Counted from the stretch's first letter, positions 46,690 to 56,911 are shown. The stretch: 64,000 nucleotides of DNA from Dokdonia pacifica (GCF_900188275.1 NZ_FZNY01000003.1:1-64000), one strand, 5' to 3'. A program made the numbers and translations. The notes: generated by a model not told the origin, from the letters alone.

Positions 46690-48849
46690 TTATTTCACTT
46701 TGTCTATTAGGTTTTTCAACTTACTATGATACTCTTCATTTCCAAAGTTTATTATTATCAAATTCGCTCTACTTCTAGTAATTCCTGTATACAAAATTTC
46801 ATCAAAAGTCATTTGCATTTGGGAATACTTCTTTTCAAGAATTAGGAAAAGTGTTTCACTTTCCCAACCTTTAAAGCTGTGAACTGTAGATATTTTAACA
46901 GTTCCACTATTCATATAGAAATGTATTTTTTTATTATTTCTAATCATTTTCAGATTACTGGTCTGTCTCTTTGGACCAAAATCCTTTATAAAATCATTGA
47001 TTTCTGATTCATACTTTTCTCTAAATGCTAGATAATCTTTTGTTGTTGTCTTAAATTTTGTGGAATAATAATCAAGTTTGTCTTTGAACTTATCGCCATA
47101 TTCTTTATAAAGGTCATAGATTGTAAACAAAACACTTAATTGATTAAAAGCATTGTCTGCCTTATAATCATTTTGACGTTTTATTAATAGTATTCCATCT
47201 TTTAACCAAGTTGGTTGATTGTTTTTCTTTATGTAATTCAGTCCCATTCTGTAAACCATTTCAAATGTTTCAAACATTGTATTTGTTTTTTCATTTGAAG
47301 AATATCGGTAATAGGCATCAAACTTTTTAAGCAATGAAATTGAATGACCTAAAATGGTTATGTCATTTGGTGGAATATCCTTATTTATTGCGTTTGCGTG
47401 TATTATTGTATAAAGACTGGTTACATTATCTGTATTTGTTAAATGAATATAATTTAGAGTGCCTTGTTGATTTCTTCCAAAATCAAACTCCAAATTATTC
47501 TGTTTAGCATTAAAATTGTCTATTTCATACTTGTCTTTAAAAATGTCTCTTTGATAATGTATCGCCAAGTCCTTTATTTTAAAGTCTGAACGGAAACAAT
47601 TTTTTAATTCTGTCACACCTCTAACATTTGTAGAAACATCTTTTCCGTCTGTTGTATTATTGTATATATTTTGCTTTACGTCTCCGAATAGTACATATTC
47701 TCCATTTTCACTTAAAAAACATTCTTTTACTATTTCCATCCAAGCTCTTTTGTAATCTTGAATTTCATCAATTAGAATTACATCATAGGTTTTAATATCG
47801 TCTTTTCGTTCTAGAAAAAGTTTCTTGTTTGAATAGTATTTATTTTCAAAAAAAGCATCCTTGTCAACATCACTTAATTCGTTAAAATCTTTAGGTACTT
47901 CAACTGGAATACCAAGGTTGTTCAATTGAGAATTAATAAATAAGTGATAATTTAATATTACAAAGTTTTCCCAAGGAAATTCTTCTCTAACATCACTAAT
48001 TTTGTCTTTAATGTAGTTTCGTAACGTAATATTGAAAGTCAAGATTAAGACATTTCCATTTGTTCGTTTATGTGCTTGAACTGCTCTTGCAGCAAGAATT
48101 GTAGTTTTACCTGAACCTACAACACCTTTAATTCTTTGTTCTTTTCTTGTGGAATCATAAATGATTTCCATTTGTTTTTTGCTGTACTTAATTTCTTTTC
48201 CTTGTTCTTTTATATGGATTGGTGGTTTTAAAAAACGCTTAAAACTTTCATAAATATCGTCTGTAAATAGAAAAGAAGTTCTGTCCGATTTTAAATATCT
48301 TTTTTTGAGGATTTTGTTAAAATCAAGTTCATTAAGATTATCTCGCCCGATTAGGTCAATGTTATATTTTAAGAATTTTTGATAATTGAAATTTTCTTCA
48401 AATGGATTAATCATTAACTCCTTTATTTTCTCTGAGTTAGCCTTATGAAAGTAAACAGCAGAAGTTACAATATTGAAGTTTCTAATGTCCTTTATCTTTT
48501 TCTCTAATAATTTGTCAATGTGTAACTCGTAAAGGTTGTCTTTGTACTTTAATACTTGTGAAATTGGTGATTTATAAGTTTTTGCCTTATTACTTTTAAC
48601 AACAAAGTTTTTTCTGTCATCAAGTTCGTACAAGTCCAAATTATAGTCTTTGACCTCAATAATCATTACTCCATACCCTTTCCGCATAATTACTATGTCT
48701 GGTCTATCTCCATTCATATATGGATTGAAGTAAATCTCAAATGATGAATCTAGTTCTTTGTCTAAAAATTTTAACAGATATAATTCTCCTTCTTCTGGTT
48801 TGACTTTCATTGTCAAAACTTTTTCATAAGAAGGAATCAATGTCGCCAT
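46690..48849 (-). CDS. NERD-nuclease / UvrD-like helicase fusion, candidate defence protein
   Basis: A 719-residue protein. Residues about 10-120 form a NERD domain: GDRPDIVIMRKGYGVMIIEVKDY gives the PD-(D/E)xK-like catalytic set (Asp51, Glu65, Lys67). From about 220 is an SF1 helicase: GVVGSGKTTILAARAV (Walker A), DVILIDEIQDYKRAW (Walker B), VKISTVHSFKGWESETLFLI and LYTGITRSRANLIIIN (late motifs). Such fusions occur in defence loci; a single-gene nuclease-helicase, Nhi, is a known analogue. Codon and repeat content suggest acquisition with the NTPase gene. Terminates near the long palindrome. Confidence 0.8.
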   Translation of the reverse strand: MATLIPSYEKVLTMKVKPEEGELYLLKFLDKELDSSFEIYFNPYMNGDRPDIVIMRKGYGVMIIEVKDYNLDLYELDDRKNFVVKSNKAKTYKSPISQVLKYKDNLYELHIDKLLEKKIKDIRNFNIVTSAVYFHKANSEKIKELMINPFEENFNYQKFLKYNIDLIGRDNLNELDFNKILKKRYLKSDRTSFLFTDDIYESFKRFLKPPIHIKEQGKEIKYSKKQMEIIYDSTRKEQRIKGVVGSGKTTILAARAVQAHKRTNGNVLILTFNITLRNYIKDKISDVREEFPWENFVILNYHLFINSQLNNLGIPVEVPKDFNELSDVDKDAFFENKYYSNKKLFLERKDDIKTYDVILIDEIQDYKRAWMEIVKECFLSENGEYVLFGDVKQNIYNNTTDGKDVSTNVRGVTELKNCFRSDFKIKDLAIHYQRDIFKDKYEIDNFNAKQNNLEFDFGRNQQGTLNYIHLTNTDNVTSLYTIIHANAINKDIPPNDITILGHSISLLKKFDAYYRYSSNEKTNTMFETFEMVYRMGLNYIKKNNQPTWLKDGILLIKRQNDYKADNAFNQLSVLFTIYDLYKEYGDKFKDKLDYYSTKFKTTTKDYLAFREKYESEINDFIKDFGPKRQTSNLKMIRNNKKIHFYMNSGTVKISTVHSFKGWESETLFLILEKKYSQMQMTFDEILYTGITRSRANLIIINFGNEEYHSKLKNLIDKVK

Positions 48850-49144
48850 TTATATTTTTAGTTTGAAGTTGTTTTTGTATGAAACATAACAACAATATAT
48901 AATACATATATCCTTTACGTCTCTTATACGCTTATTCACAAATCTAACGAAATATAAATGATATACTATTGATATTTTGAGAGTTAAGTATTTTTTGTTT
49001 CCGTTAAATACTATTCCTAAACCTACCCATTCCCAAGCATTCTACGTTACGGTTTCCCGTAGACCCAAAAAATAATACACCCATAGTACACATTAGAAAA
49101 TCTATTCCACCTTTGTACTACTGCAAATACGAACGCTATGCTGT

Positions 49145-49190
49145 ATTTTTTAATTTCATCATAGCGATGCTATGCAGAAATTAAGAAAAT
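49145..49190. repeat. Hairpin in the island-edge gap
   Basis: About 13-bp outer stem plus a 5-bp inner stem; may be a remnant of an accessory element or a transcript structure. Confidence 0.5.
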
Positions 49191-49252
49191 CCTAGTATTT
49201 ATTGTATTTCAAATGCTCATAACGAAGTTCTAATGTATACTCTGGGTTACAC

Positions 49253-49290
49253 AAAAAAAAGCCAGACACGTACACATATGTCTGACTTTT
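49253..49290. terminator. Bidirectional terminator at the end of the leu operon
   Basis: AAAAAGCCAGACA...TGTCTGACTTTT, 39 bp beyond the leuB stop codon. Confidence 0.85.
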
Positions 49291-49328
49291 CAAGAAACCT
49301 AGCATTGCTGCTATGGCTAAAACTATTT

Positions 49329-50444
49329 TTAGATAATCGTGCTTTGTCCCACAAATATGTTTTCAAAATTTCTATTTGGATCTTCAGGATTCATGATAAA
49401 ATCAGCAATAAAATCACCTACTTTTGAGGTGCCAAATGGATTTTCAGCATTCAGATCTTCAGTTGTAAAACCGAGTTCTAACGATTTTTCAACGGCCTTT
49501 TCTACCAGCGCGGCTTCTTTGTGCAAATTCAAATGACGTAATAATAGCGCGGCACTCAAAATACTTGCTAACGGATTGGCAATATCCTTCCCGGTCGCTT
49601 GCGGGAAACTCCCATGAATAGGTTCAAATAGTGCATTGTCTGTCCCAATAGATGCCGAAGCTAATAACCCGATAGAACCGCCTATCACGCTCGCTTCATC
49701 AGAGATAATATCACCAAATAAATTCTCTGTTAAAATCACATCAAACTGCTTCGGATTGAGGATCATTTGCATGGCCGCATTATCAACAAATAGAAAATCC
49801 AATTCCACATCTGGATACTCTTTTGCTATTTCTGTCACGGTTTTACGCCATAAACGCGATGTTTCCAACACATTTGCCTTATCGACAAGGGTGAGTTTAC
49901 GTTTTCGCGAAAGCGCTTCCTTAAACGCCAAATGCGCAATACGACTAATCTCTTCTACCGAATAGGAACACCCATCGGATGCTACTTGACCATCGTCACT
50001 TAAGTGTTTTTCTCCAAAATAAATACCCCCTGTGAGTTCGCGATATATAGAAATATCGGTTCCTACAATACGATCCTTTTTCAAAGGCGAACGTTCAATA
50101 AGTTGATCATAGGCTTTTACAGGTCTGATATTACAGAAAAGTCCTAGTGATTTACGAAGACGTAATAACCCTAGCTCAGGACGCACCTTTGCATTCGGAT
50201 CATTATCATATTTTGGATGTCCAATAGCACCAAATAGAATAGCATCTGCGGCTTCACAAATATCAATAGTCTCTTCTGGTAATGGATTTCCTGTCGCATC
50301 AATAGCACAAGCACCCATTAATGCAGGTGTATATGTAAAATGATGATCAAACATATCTGCAATAGCATCTAACGCTTTTTGAGCCTGTGCTGTCACTTCT
50401 GGTCCTATCCCGTCTCCAGGAATTATTGCGATGTTATAGTTCAT
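49329..50444 (-). CDS. leuB: 3-isopropylmalate dehydrogenase
   Basis: A 371-residue enzyme starting MNYNIAIIPGDGIGPEV. NAD+-dependent oxidative decarboxylation of 3-isopropylmalate. Active-site motifs: RPELGLLRLRKSLGLFCNIRP, DISIYRELTGGIYFGEK, DKANVLETSRLWRK, LTENLFGDIISDEAS and HGSFPQATGKD (NAD site). It is the last gene of the leuA-C-D-B operon. A palindrome at 49902-49916 is translated ALSRKRK (not AFAKA frame). Confidence 0.95.
   Translation of the reverse strand: MNYNIAIIPGDGIGPEVTAQAQKALDAIADMFDHHFTYTPALMGACAIDATGNPLPEETIDICEAADAILFGAIGHPKYDNDPNAKVRPELGLLRLRKSLGLFCNIRPVKAYDQLIERSPLKKDRIVGTDISIYRELTGGIYFGEKHLSDDGQVASDGCSYSVEEISRIAHLAFKEALSRKRKLTLVDKANVLETSRLWRKTVTEIAKEYPDVELDFLFVDNAAMQMILNPKQFDVILTENLFGDIISDEASVIGGSIGLLASASIGTDNALFEPIHGSFPQATGKDIANPLASILSAALLLRHLNLHKEAALVEKAVEKSLELGFTTEDLNAENPFGTSKVGDFIADFIMNPEDPNRNFENIFVGQSTII
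49902..49916. repeat. Intragenic TTTCGCGAAA palindrome (LSR frame)
   Basis: Inside leuB, TTTTCGCGAAAGCG, read Leu-Ser-Arg-Lys on the minus strand. Confidence 0.9.
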
Positions 50445-50666
50445 AATTCATGCCTCGTCTATGTACGAGGATCTTTTTTAATTCGTTATATACTTCCTTT
50501 TAATAAGGATTGTTTTTAACACCTCCCTCATTCCCTCACTTCGACAAGCTCAGTATGACACCTTTCTAGGAGGAGGTAATTTTTCTTATTCAGAAATAGA
50601 GTAACACTCTATTTTAGAGTAGTACTCTATTTTGATTTTCGTATTTCGTATTTCCAACTTCGTATT
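50445..50666. repeat. Gap with REP-like element and two small hairpins
   Basis: ACTTCGACAAGCTCAGTAT at 50538-50556 is an REP-like sequence, whose near copy ACTTCGACCTTGCTCAGTAT is found in leuD. Two hairpins follow: AATAGAGT/ACTCTATT (50595-50613) and TAGAGT/ACTCTA (50615-50629), then TTCGTATTTCGTATTTCC repeats. Confidence 0.6.
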
Positions 50667-51281
50667 TCAAAACACCATTCGTTCTTTTTCAAATGCTTCG
50701 ATGGTATCTTTTTTACTCACTAAAAAGTCAATATCATCATATCCATTAATCAGGCATACTTTCTTGTACGGGTCTATCTCAAATTCCGATTTCGTACTTC
50801 GACCTTGCTCAGTATAAACTCCAGCATATTCTACCACCTGATTTTCCAAATCGACTGTGATTTTTGTTGCTGGATTTTCTTGAACACTCGTAAGTAATTG
50901 TTTTAAAAAATCGGGAGATACCTGAATAGGAAGCAGTCCGTTATTGAGTGCATTTCCTTTAAAGATATCGGCAAAAAAGCTTGAAATCACCACCTTTAAA
51001 CCGTATCCAGCAATCGCCCATGCGGCATGCTCACGACTCGAACCACAGCCAAAGTTGTCACCAGCAACGAGGATTTGAGCCTCTTTGTATTGCGGTGCAT
51101 TTAATGGGAAATCCATATTGAGATTTCCATCACTATCATAGCGCCAATCTCTAAATACATTGTCTCCAAATCCCTTCTTATCGGTTGCTTTTAAGAAACG
51201 CGCAGGAATGATCTGATCGGTATCTATATTTTCAATAGGTAACGGAATGGCTGTTGTCGTTAATTTTGTAAATCTTTCCAT
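50667..51281 (-). CDS. leuD: 3-isopropylmalate dehydratase small subunit
   Basis: A 204-residue protein: [70 protein letters not shown]. It forms the isopropylmalate isomerase with LeuC. Overlaps leuC by 1 bp. Residues about 155-168 ([13 protein letters not shown]) come from REP-like DNA at 50791-50815, so this stretch is likely an insertion in a surface loop. Confidence 0.94.
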   Translation of the reverse strand: MERFTKLTTTAIPLPIENIDTDQIIPARFLKATDKKGFGDNVFRDWRYDSDGNLNMDFPLNAPQYKEAQILVAGDNFGCGSSREHAAWAIAGYGLKVVISSFFADIFKGNALNNGLLPIQVSPDFLKQLLTSVQENPATKITVDLENQVVEYAGVYTEQGRSTKSEFEIDPYKKVCLINGYDDIDFLVSKKDTIEAFEKERMVF

Positions 51282-52666
51282 TACGTAAGTATAGTTTTAG
51301 TGATATCTACTATTTTTCCTTCTATGGCAGTAGCTGCTGCTACCAGCGGACTTGCCAGTATGGTACGAGAACCTTGTCCTTGACGTCCTTCAAAGTTTCT
51401 GTTGGACGTAGAGACACAATACTCTCCTGCAGGAATTTTATCGTCATTCATCGCTAGACATGCAGAACATCCCGGTTCTCTAAGCGTAAACCCTGCATTT
51501 TTAAACACCTCATCAAGACCTTCTTCTTTCAGTTGTTTTACAACCTGTTGTGATCCTGGTACCAACCAAGCGTTTACATTGGGTGCTTTTTGTTTTCCTT
51601 TTACATAGCTGGCTGCGACTCTAAAATCTTCAATACGAGAATTGGTACAACTTCCTATAAATACATAATTAATTGTGGTGTCTAGTAATTGAGACCCGCC
51701 TTTAAAATCCATGTATTCTAATGCTTTTTCAAAGGTCATATCACCTGTTTCTGGAATATGCTCATTTATTTTGATGCCCATACCAGGGTTGGTTCCATAG
51801 GTAAGCATCGGTGCAATAGCTGCCGCATCAAAGTGATATTCTTTATCAAATGTAGCATCGGGATCGGTAGGAAGTGTTTTCCAGTAGGAGACCGCTTTCG
51901 CGAAAGCGTCCCCTTGCGGCGCAAATTTCTTTCCTTCTATATAATCAAATGTTGTTTGGTCTGGTGCAATCATGCCGCCACGAGCCCCCATTTCGATACT
52001 CATATTACAAACGGTCATACGGCCTTCCATAGACATTTCTTCAAAGACATTTCCTGCATATTCGCAGAAATAACCCGTACCTGCATTGGTGCCTATTTGT
52101 GAGATGATATATAAGATCACATCTTTAGGCAATACACCAGGCGCTAAGGTTCCATTGACGCTAACGCGTAGACTTTTTGGTTTTTTAAGAAGCAGACTTT
52201 GACTCGCAAATACTTGTGCTACTTGGCTGGTGCCAATTCCAAAAGCGATACTTCCAAAAGCACCATGAGTACTGGTGTGACTATCACCACATACCATAGT
52301 CATACCGGGTTGTGTGATGCCCAATTCTGGAGCCATCACGTGTACAATACCATTGTATTGATGTCCTAACCCATATAGTGTAATGCCGTGTTTGTCACAG
52401 TTTTTAGTGAGCTGCTCTAATTGGTTTCGCGAAAGCGGATCCTGAACAGGCAAATGCTGATTTACGGTAGGTGTATTATGATCTGCTGTGGCTACGATTT
52501 GATCTGGACGTGCAATAGGAATTCCTCTTGCTTCCAGCTCATTAAAGGCCTGCGGACTTGTGACTTCGTGAATTAAATGTTTGTCGATATATAAAATCTG
52601 AGGCCCATCGGGTATGGTATCTACCACGTGTGCATCCCAAACTTTATCAAATAATGTTTTTCCCAT
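51281..52666 (-). CDS. leuC: 3-isopropylmalate dehydratase large subunit
   Basis: A 461-residue aconitase-fold protein: [58 protein letters not shown], with three Cys (CTN and CSAC) that bind the 4Fe-4S cluster. Two copies of the genomic palindrome lie inside it: 51893-51908 (GDAFAKAVS) and about 52424-52438 (DPLSRNQL). Confidence 0.96.
   Translation of the reverse strand: MGKTLFDKVWDAHVVDTIPDGPQILYIDKHLIHEVTSPQAFNELEARGIPIARPDQIVATADHNTPTVNQHLPVQDPLSRNQLEQLTKNCDKHGITLYGLGHQYNGIVHVMAPELGITQPGMTMVCGDSHTSTHGAFGSIAFGIGTSQVAQVFASQSLLLKKPKSLRVSVNGTLAPGVLPKDVILYIISQIGTNAGTGYFCEYAGNVFEEMSMEGRMTVCNMSIEMGARGGMIAPDQTTFDYIEGKKFAPQGDAFAKAVSYWKTLPTDPDATFDKEYHFDAAAIAPMLTYGTNPGMGIKINEHIPETGDMTFEKALEYMDFKGGSQLLDTTINYVFIGSCTNSRIEDFRVAASYVKGKQKAPNVNAWLVPGSQQVVKQLKEEGLDEVFKNAGFTLREPGCSACLAMNDDKIPAGEYCVSTSNRNFEGRQGQGSRTILASPLVAAATAIEGKIVDITKTILT
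51893..51908. repeat. Intragenic CGCTTTCGCGAAAGCG palindrome (AFAKA frame)
   Basis: In leuC; AFAKA within [11 protein letters not shown]. Confidence 0.95.
52424..52438. repeat. Intragenic TTTCGCGAAA palindrome (LSR frame)
   Basis: Second copy in leuC, read as Pro-Leu-Ser-Arg-Asn. Confidence 0.9.
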
Positions 52667-52778
52667 GTGTACGCCGTTAAAGCTGGTATTAAAATTTGAT
52701 ATTTAACTGATATAAAATTAGATATTTCTAAACGTATCTAATAGATTTTTAATTGTTTATACTGAAATGACTGAATTT

Positions 52779-52837
52779 TGATTTCGATACAATTTAAATA
52801 CTTCGTTATCACTTTGTATTTAAATCACTCAATCATC
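52779..52837. repeat. Second-family hairpin repeat, minus orientation
   Basis: TGATTTCGATACAATTTAAA ... TTTAAATCACTCAATCATC; inner ATTTAAATAC/GTATTTAAAT stem. Confidence 0.85.
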
Positions 52838-52864
52838 TGTTTTTATTGTTATGTTTTAATACTC

Positions 52865-52924
52865 GGTGATTTCGATATTATTTTAAACCTTCATTTCATT
52901 ACGTTTTAAAATCACTCAATCACC
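52865..52924. repeat. Second-family hairpin repeat, minus orientation
   Basis: GGTGATTTCGATATTATTTT ... AAAATCACTCAATCACC; outer ends GGTGATT/AATCACC are complementary. Confidence 0.85.
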
Positions 52925-52963
52925 TGATCTTATTTATTTATTTATTTATTACTATTACTTTAA

Positions 52964-53034
52964 GGTCACTGAGTGATTTTATAAGATTTTTAAACGTTTA
53001 GTGAAAAGATCTTGTAAAATTGTATCGAAGTGCC
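52964..53034. repeat. Second-family hairpin repeat, plus orientation
   Basis: GGTCACTGAGTGATTTTATA ... AAAATTGTATCGAAGTGCC with an inner AAGATTTTTAAA/TTTAGTGAAAAGATCTT segment. It ends 6 bp from the leuA stop codon and is the opposite orientation to the other two. Confidence 0.8.
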
Positions 53035-53039
53035 CATGT

Positions 53040-54212
53040 TTATGCTAAAACCCCCGCCTGAATATTAACGGTTTCCATAATTTTATGAATGTCCTGATCT
53101 TGCACTTCTTTTTGACGATCGGCAATCGATAGGAAATTAGTATACGCAATATCTAATTGGTCTTTCGTCAATTCATATCCTATTTTTTTAGAACGATACG
53201 CAAGTGCAGCACGACCACTACGCGCGGTCAATACAATAGCACTTTCGGTGACGCCTACATCTGCCGGGTCAATAATTTCATAGGTCTCACGATTTTTAAT
53301 AACCCCATCTTGGTGAATCCCAGAACTATGGGCAAATGCATTGGCACCTACAATCGCTTTATTAGGTTGTACAGGCATTCCCATTTTTTCACTCACCATC
53401 TGGCTTGTGTCGTATAATAATTGGGTGTTGATCGTGGTATCTAGGTTTAAATACGGGTGTTGTTTTAGTACCATGACCACTTCTTCTAAGGAAGTATTTC
53501 CTGCCCGCTCTCCGATACCATTAATGGTGCATTCTATCTGTCGGGCACCATTTTGTACGCCAGCAATAGAATTTGCGGTAGCCAATCCTAAATCATTATG
53601 ACAATGACATGATAAGATGACGTTTTCAATGCCTTTAACGTTCTCACGTAGGTATTTCATTTTTGCACCATACTCATCAGGTAAACAATATCCTGTTGTA
53701 TCTGGAATATTTAAAACAGTAGCTCCAGCTTTGATGACAGCTTCTAGTACTCGGGCTAAATATTCATTGTCTGTACGTCCAGCATCTTCTGCATAGAATT
53801 CTACATCTTCTACAAAGCTTTTTGCATAGGCAGTTGCTTTTACAGCACGCTCTATGATCTTTTCTGGTGTACTATTAAATTTATGTTTGATGTGTGAAGC
53901 ACTAGTTCCGATACCTGTATGAATACGTGGGTATTTAGCATACTTTAAGGCTTGTGCAGCAACTTCAATATCTTTTTCGACGGCTCTAGTAAGACCGCAT
54001 ACGGTTGCATTCTTAACAAGTTTTGCAATTTCTTCTACAGATGTGAAATCACCTGGACTAGAAATTGGAAATCCAGCTTCAATGACATTAACGCCCAGAA
54101 GGTCCAGACGCTCAGCAATAATTAATTTTTCTTTTGTTGCTAGTTTGCATCCTGGTACTTGCTCTCCATCTCGAAGGGTAGTATCAAATATTTGAATTTT
54201 ATCTCTGGACAT
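53040..54212 (-). CDS. leuA: 2-isopropylmalate synthase, short form
   Basis: A 390-residue enzyme: [30 protein letters not shown] (metal His), [10 protein letters not shown] and [11 protein letters not shown]. Condenses acetyl-CoA with 2-ketoisovalerate. Compared with about 510-residue LeuA enzymes, it lacks the C-terminal leucine-binding regulatory domain, so feedback inhibition by that route is unlikely. First gene of the operon leuA-C-D-B, with a divergent unknown gene 118 bp upstream. Confidence 0.93.
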   Translation of the reverse strand: MSRDKIQIFDTTLRDGEQVPGCKLATKEKLIIAERLDLLGVNVIEAGFPISSPGDFTSVEEIAKLVKNATVCGLTRAVEKDIEVAAQALKYAKYPRIHTGIGTSASHIKHKFNSTPEKIIERAVKATAYAKSFVEDVEFYAEDAGRTDNEYLARVLEAVIKAGATVLNIPDTTGYCLPDEYGAKMKYLRENVKGIENVILSCHCHNDLGLATANSIAGVQNGARQIECTINGIGERAGNTSLEEVVMVLKQHPYLNLDTTINTQLLYDTSQMVSEKMGMPVQPNKAIVGANAFAHSSGIHQDGVIKNRETYEIIDPADVGVTESAIVLTARSGRAALAYRSKKIGYELTKDQLDIAYTNFLSIADRQKEVQDQDIHKIMETVNIQAGVLA

Positions 54213-54330
54213 GATTTGTTTTTAATTACGAATATATATATTGGAGACAGCTAAGCGATGTCGAAAACATGGATTATTACGATGTTAAATTGCTTTTTAA
54301 TTATTTTAAGTATCTGTATTATAGATTTTT

Positions 54331-55893
54331 ATGAGAAAAATCATTACAACGCCAAATGAAGAAAGTGACGCTCTTTTTGTGTTGGTAAAATCGTTATCTA
54401 AAAGCGAGAAACGACAATTCAAGTTGTATGTAGGAAGATTAGAACGAAATACAGATGCAAAATTTATGGCACTTTTTGACGTACTTGATAAAATGTCATC
54501 TTATGACGAACAAGTCATTATTAAAAAAGGCGTTGTTACCAAATTACAGTTATCAAATCTCAAAGCCCATTTGTACAGACAAATTCTTGTAAGTCTTAGA
54601 CTCACGCCATTGCATAGAAATATTAGAGTACAAATACGAGAGCAGTTAGATTTTGCAACCATATTATATCAAAAAGGCCTCTACAAACAAAGTCTTAAAG
54701 TATTGGATAAAGCCAAACTCATGGCGATTGAAAATGAAGAAAAGAATATAGCGTATGAAATCGTAGAGTTAGAAAAAGTAATTGAAACACAGTATATCAC
54801 AAGAAGTATATTATCGCGTGCTGATGAGCTTTCTACACAGTCTAAGGAATTGAGTGAAGCCAATGTGATGACAAGCAAACTTTCTAATATATCGCTAGAA
54901 TTATATGGAATGATGTTACGTACAGGCTATGTAAGAAGTGATGAAGAACGACAAGAAATCAAAGATTATTTTGATAAAACAATGCCTGATTATGACTATG
55001 ATAGTTTAGGGTTTAGAGAAAAACTTTGGTTATATAAAGCACATTTGTGGTATAATTTTCTAATACAAGATTTTGTATCCTGTTATAAATATTCAAAACG
55101 ATGGGTATTGCTATTTGAAGATAACCCTACGATGATACAACGGAATCCAGTATTCTTTTTAAAAGGGCAACATTACTTATTAGAGTCTTTGTTTTATTTG
55201 AAGTTGAGCGCCAAATTTGATGAAGCATTACAACGTCTGGAAGGGCTTCAAGAAGATTCAAATTTCCCGAAAGGGGATAACTTAGACACCTTACTATTCT
55301 TATATATCTACAGCAATAAGTTGAATCATCGCTTTATGGTGGGTGATTATGAAGATTTTGAAGGATTAATTACCGAGGTGATGGACGGGATTGCCTCTCC
55401 AAAATACCGTATAGATGAACATCATATTATGGTATTTTACTATAAAATAGCCTGTCTTTATTTTGGATCAGAAAATTATACGAAATGTATTGAATACCTT
55501 TCTAAGATTATTAATGCAAAGAGCTTAAAAACACGACAGGATTTGATGTGTTTTGCGAGGTTATTAAATCTTATTGCACATTATGAAGCGGCAAAAGATT
55601 ATCATTTAGAATCCTTACTTCGCAGTACCTATAAGTTTTTATTAAAGATGGATGATCTCCATGAGGTGCAGAAAGAGATGATCAATTTTGTACAAGAACT
55701 CAAGAATATTTATCCGCATGAACTCAAAGGAGCTTTCAAGAGATTGTATAAGAAACTAAAGGTCTATGAAGATGATCCATATGAGCGTAGAGCCTTTTTA
55801 TATCTGGATGTATTGTCATGGCTGGAAAGTAAAATTCAAGACAGGCCTGTTGCCGAGGTAATTAAAGAAAAAGCAAAAGCCTTGATGCGATAA
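54331..55893 (+). CDS. Hypothetical helical-repeat (TPR-like) protein
   Basis: A 520-residue helical protein. It begins MRKIITTPNEESDALFVLVKSLSKSEKRQFK. Several helical pairs (LYQKGLYKQSLKVLDKAKLMAI, LLESLFYLKLSAKFDEALQRLEGL, FGSENYTKCIEYLSKIINAK) look like tetratricopeptide repeats. No signal peptide. Conserved in Flavobacteriaceae; function unknown. It is divergent from leuA. Confidence 0.75.
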   Translation: MRKIITTPNEESDALFVLVKSLSKSEKRQFKLYVGRLERNTDAKFMALFDVLDKMSSYDEQVIIKKGVVTKLQLSNLKAHLYRQILVSLRLTPLHRNIRVQIREQLDFATILYQKGLYKQSLKVLDKAKLMAIENEEKNIAYEIVELEKVIETQYITRSILSRADELSTQSKELSEANVMTSKLSNISLELYGMMLRTGYVRSDEERQEIKDYFDKTMPDYDYDSLGFREKLWLYKAHLWYNFLIQDFVSCYKYSKRWVLLFEDNPTMIQRNPVFFLKGQHYLLESLFYLKLSAKFDEALQRLEGLQEDSNFPKGDNLDTLLFLYIYSNKLNHRFMVGDYEDFEGLITEVMDGIASPKYRIDEHHIMVFYYKIACLYFGSENYTKCIEYLSKIINAKSLKTRQDLMCFARLLNLIAHYEAAKDYHLESLLRSTYKFLLKMDDLHEVQKEMINFVQELKNIYPHELKGAFKRLYKKLKVYEDDPYERRAFLYLDVLSWLESKIQDRPVAEVIKEKAKALMR

Positions 55894-55906
55894 ATCATTG
55901 TTTTTC

Positions 55907-55919
55907 CGCTTTCGCGAAA
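55907..55919. repeat. Short TTTCGCGAAA palindrome, intergenic
   Basis: CGCTTTCGCGAAAA just after the helical-repeat gene. Confidence 0.85.
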
Positions 55920-56052
55920 ATACACTTCGTTTCAAAACAATCCCTATACTTCTAGTTACCTAATCGATATCTAATGTTTACTCATTGGTTGTTTTTTGAA
56001 AATAATAGTGCTTTTATTTTTGAGAAGAATAATCAATCCATGAAATTGCACT

Positions 56053-56889
56053 ATGAGAATTTTACTAGTAGCCATTACAATGTTAGTTACCACAACTTGT
56101 TTTGGGCAGAAAAAGAAAATCAAACGTTTAAAAAAAGAAACCATGGCCATTGCTATGGAACTCTATAAATCTGAATTGGCATCTTGGCATAGTACAGACG
56201 TATTAGGAGATGAATTGCGTGCTACTCCTAATCTTGGTGGATACTTATCATACACAGATGGTGATGAGACAATAGCTATCTATTACGATCAGTCTGAAGA
56301 TATAAATATACTTTATGAGTTGAAGTATTCTCAAATTTTAGAATTAAAAGAGGTATATACACTGGATACAGTACCTAGAAAGGCGACAGTACTAGAAAAG
56401 CGATTGTTAAAAACTAGAAATCAAGCAAGAGATTTAGTTCAGAATAATGAAGACCAATTTTTTAGTTTCTATGAAAATGTAGGTTGGAATTTTGTTCCTA
56501 TACTAATCGATAATAAAGTAACAGTGTATAGTATAGCAGGGCCTCAATTATCTGGTCAAGTACTTATAGGAAACGATTACAAATTTGAATTTGATAAAAA
56601 AGATACATTAATCTCAAAATCAAAAGTTCATAATTCATTACTTGTTTATTCTTATGGGAGTGAAGAAAATAAGACAGAACAAGTAATGCATAATCATATT
56701 GTAGAAGAATATCCTATTATTTCAGAAACCGATATTTGTACTCTAATGCTTTATGAACCTTATGTGACTTGGAAGCAACATACCGTTATTTCTGATTCTT
56801 ATGTGAGTATATTTATCCTGAAGGAAAAGCAATTAATAGTTATGACTAGAAAAGCATGGGATAAAATATATGCATCTGATAAAGATTAA
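56053..56889 (+). CDS. Hypothetical secreted protein
   Basis: A 278-residue protein with signal peptide (MRILLVAITMLVTTTCFGQ). The mature part is beta-rich (TDGDETIAIYYDQSEDINILYEL, VTVYSIAGPQLSGQVLIGNDYKFEF, VSIFILKEKQLIVMTRKAW). No family recognised. Confidence 0.7.
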   Translation: MRILLVAITMLVTTTCFGQKKKIKRLKKETMAIAMELYKSELASWHSTDVLGDELRATPNLGGYLSYTDGDETIAIYYDQSEDINILYELKYSQILELKEVYTLDTVPRKATVLEKRLLKTRNQARDLVQNNEDQFFSFYENVGWNFVPILIDNKVTVYSIAGPQLSGQVLIGNDYKFEFDKKDTLISKSKVHNSLLVYSYGSEENKTEQVMHNHIVEEYPIISETDICTLMLYEPYVTWKQHTVISDSYVSIFILKEKQLIVMTRKAWDKIYASDKD

Positions 56890-56911
56890 ATTTATAGAAA
56901 TGAGTTTTTTT

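Larger units (their letters stand above)
48850..49328. other. 479-bp island-edge gap
   Basis: The gap after the helicase start begins AAACATAACAACAATATATAA, partly like the outer arm of the 46549-46679 palindrome. Later a hairpin TTTTTTAATTTC / GAAATTAAGAAAA with an inner ATAGC/GCTAT stem lies at 49145-49190. No credible gene: the plus-strand frame 49233-49427 overlaps leuB. Confidence 0.5.
52667..53039. other. 373-bp leuC-leuA gap with three second-family repeats
   Basis: This gap lies inside the leu operon. It is filled by three copies of the GATTGAGTGATTT/TCGAAATCAC repeat (52779-52837, 52865-52924, 52964-53034). No gene found. Confidence 0.8.

Noticed and set aside
49233-49427. Plus-strand 64-aa frame
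   Set aside because: It runs over the leu terminator and into antisense of leuB; no domain or start signal.
55974-56168. Plus-strand 64-aa frame upstream of the secreted protein
   Set aside because: It overlaps the signal peptide of the real gene in another frame.
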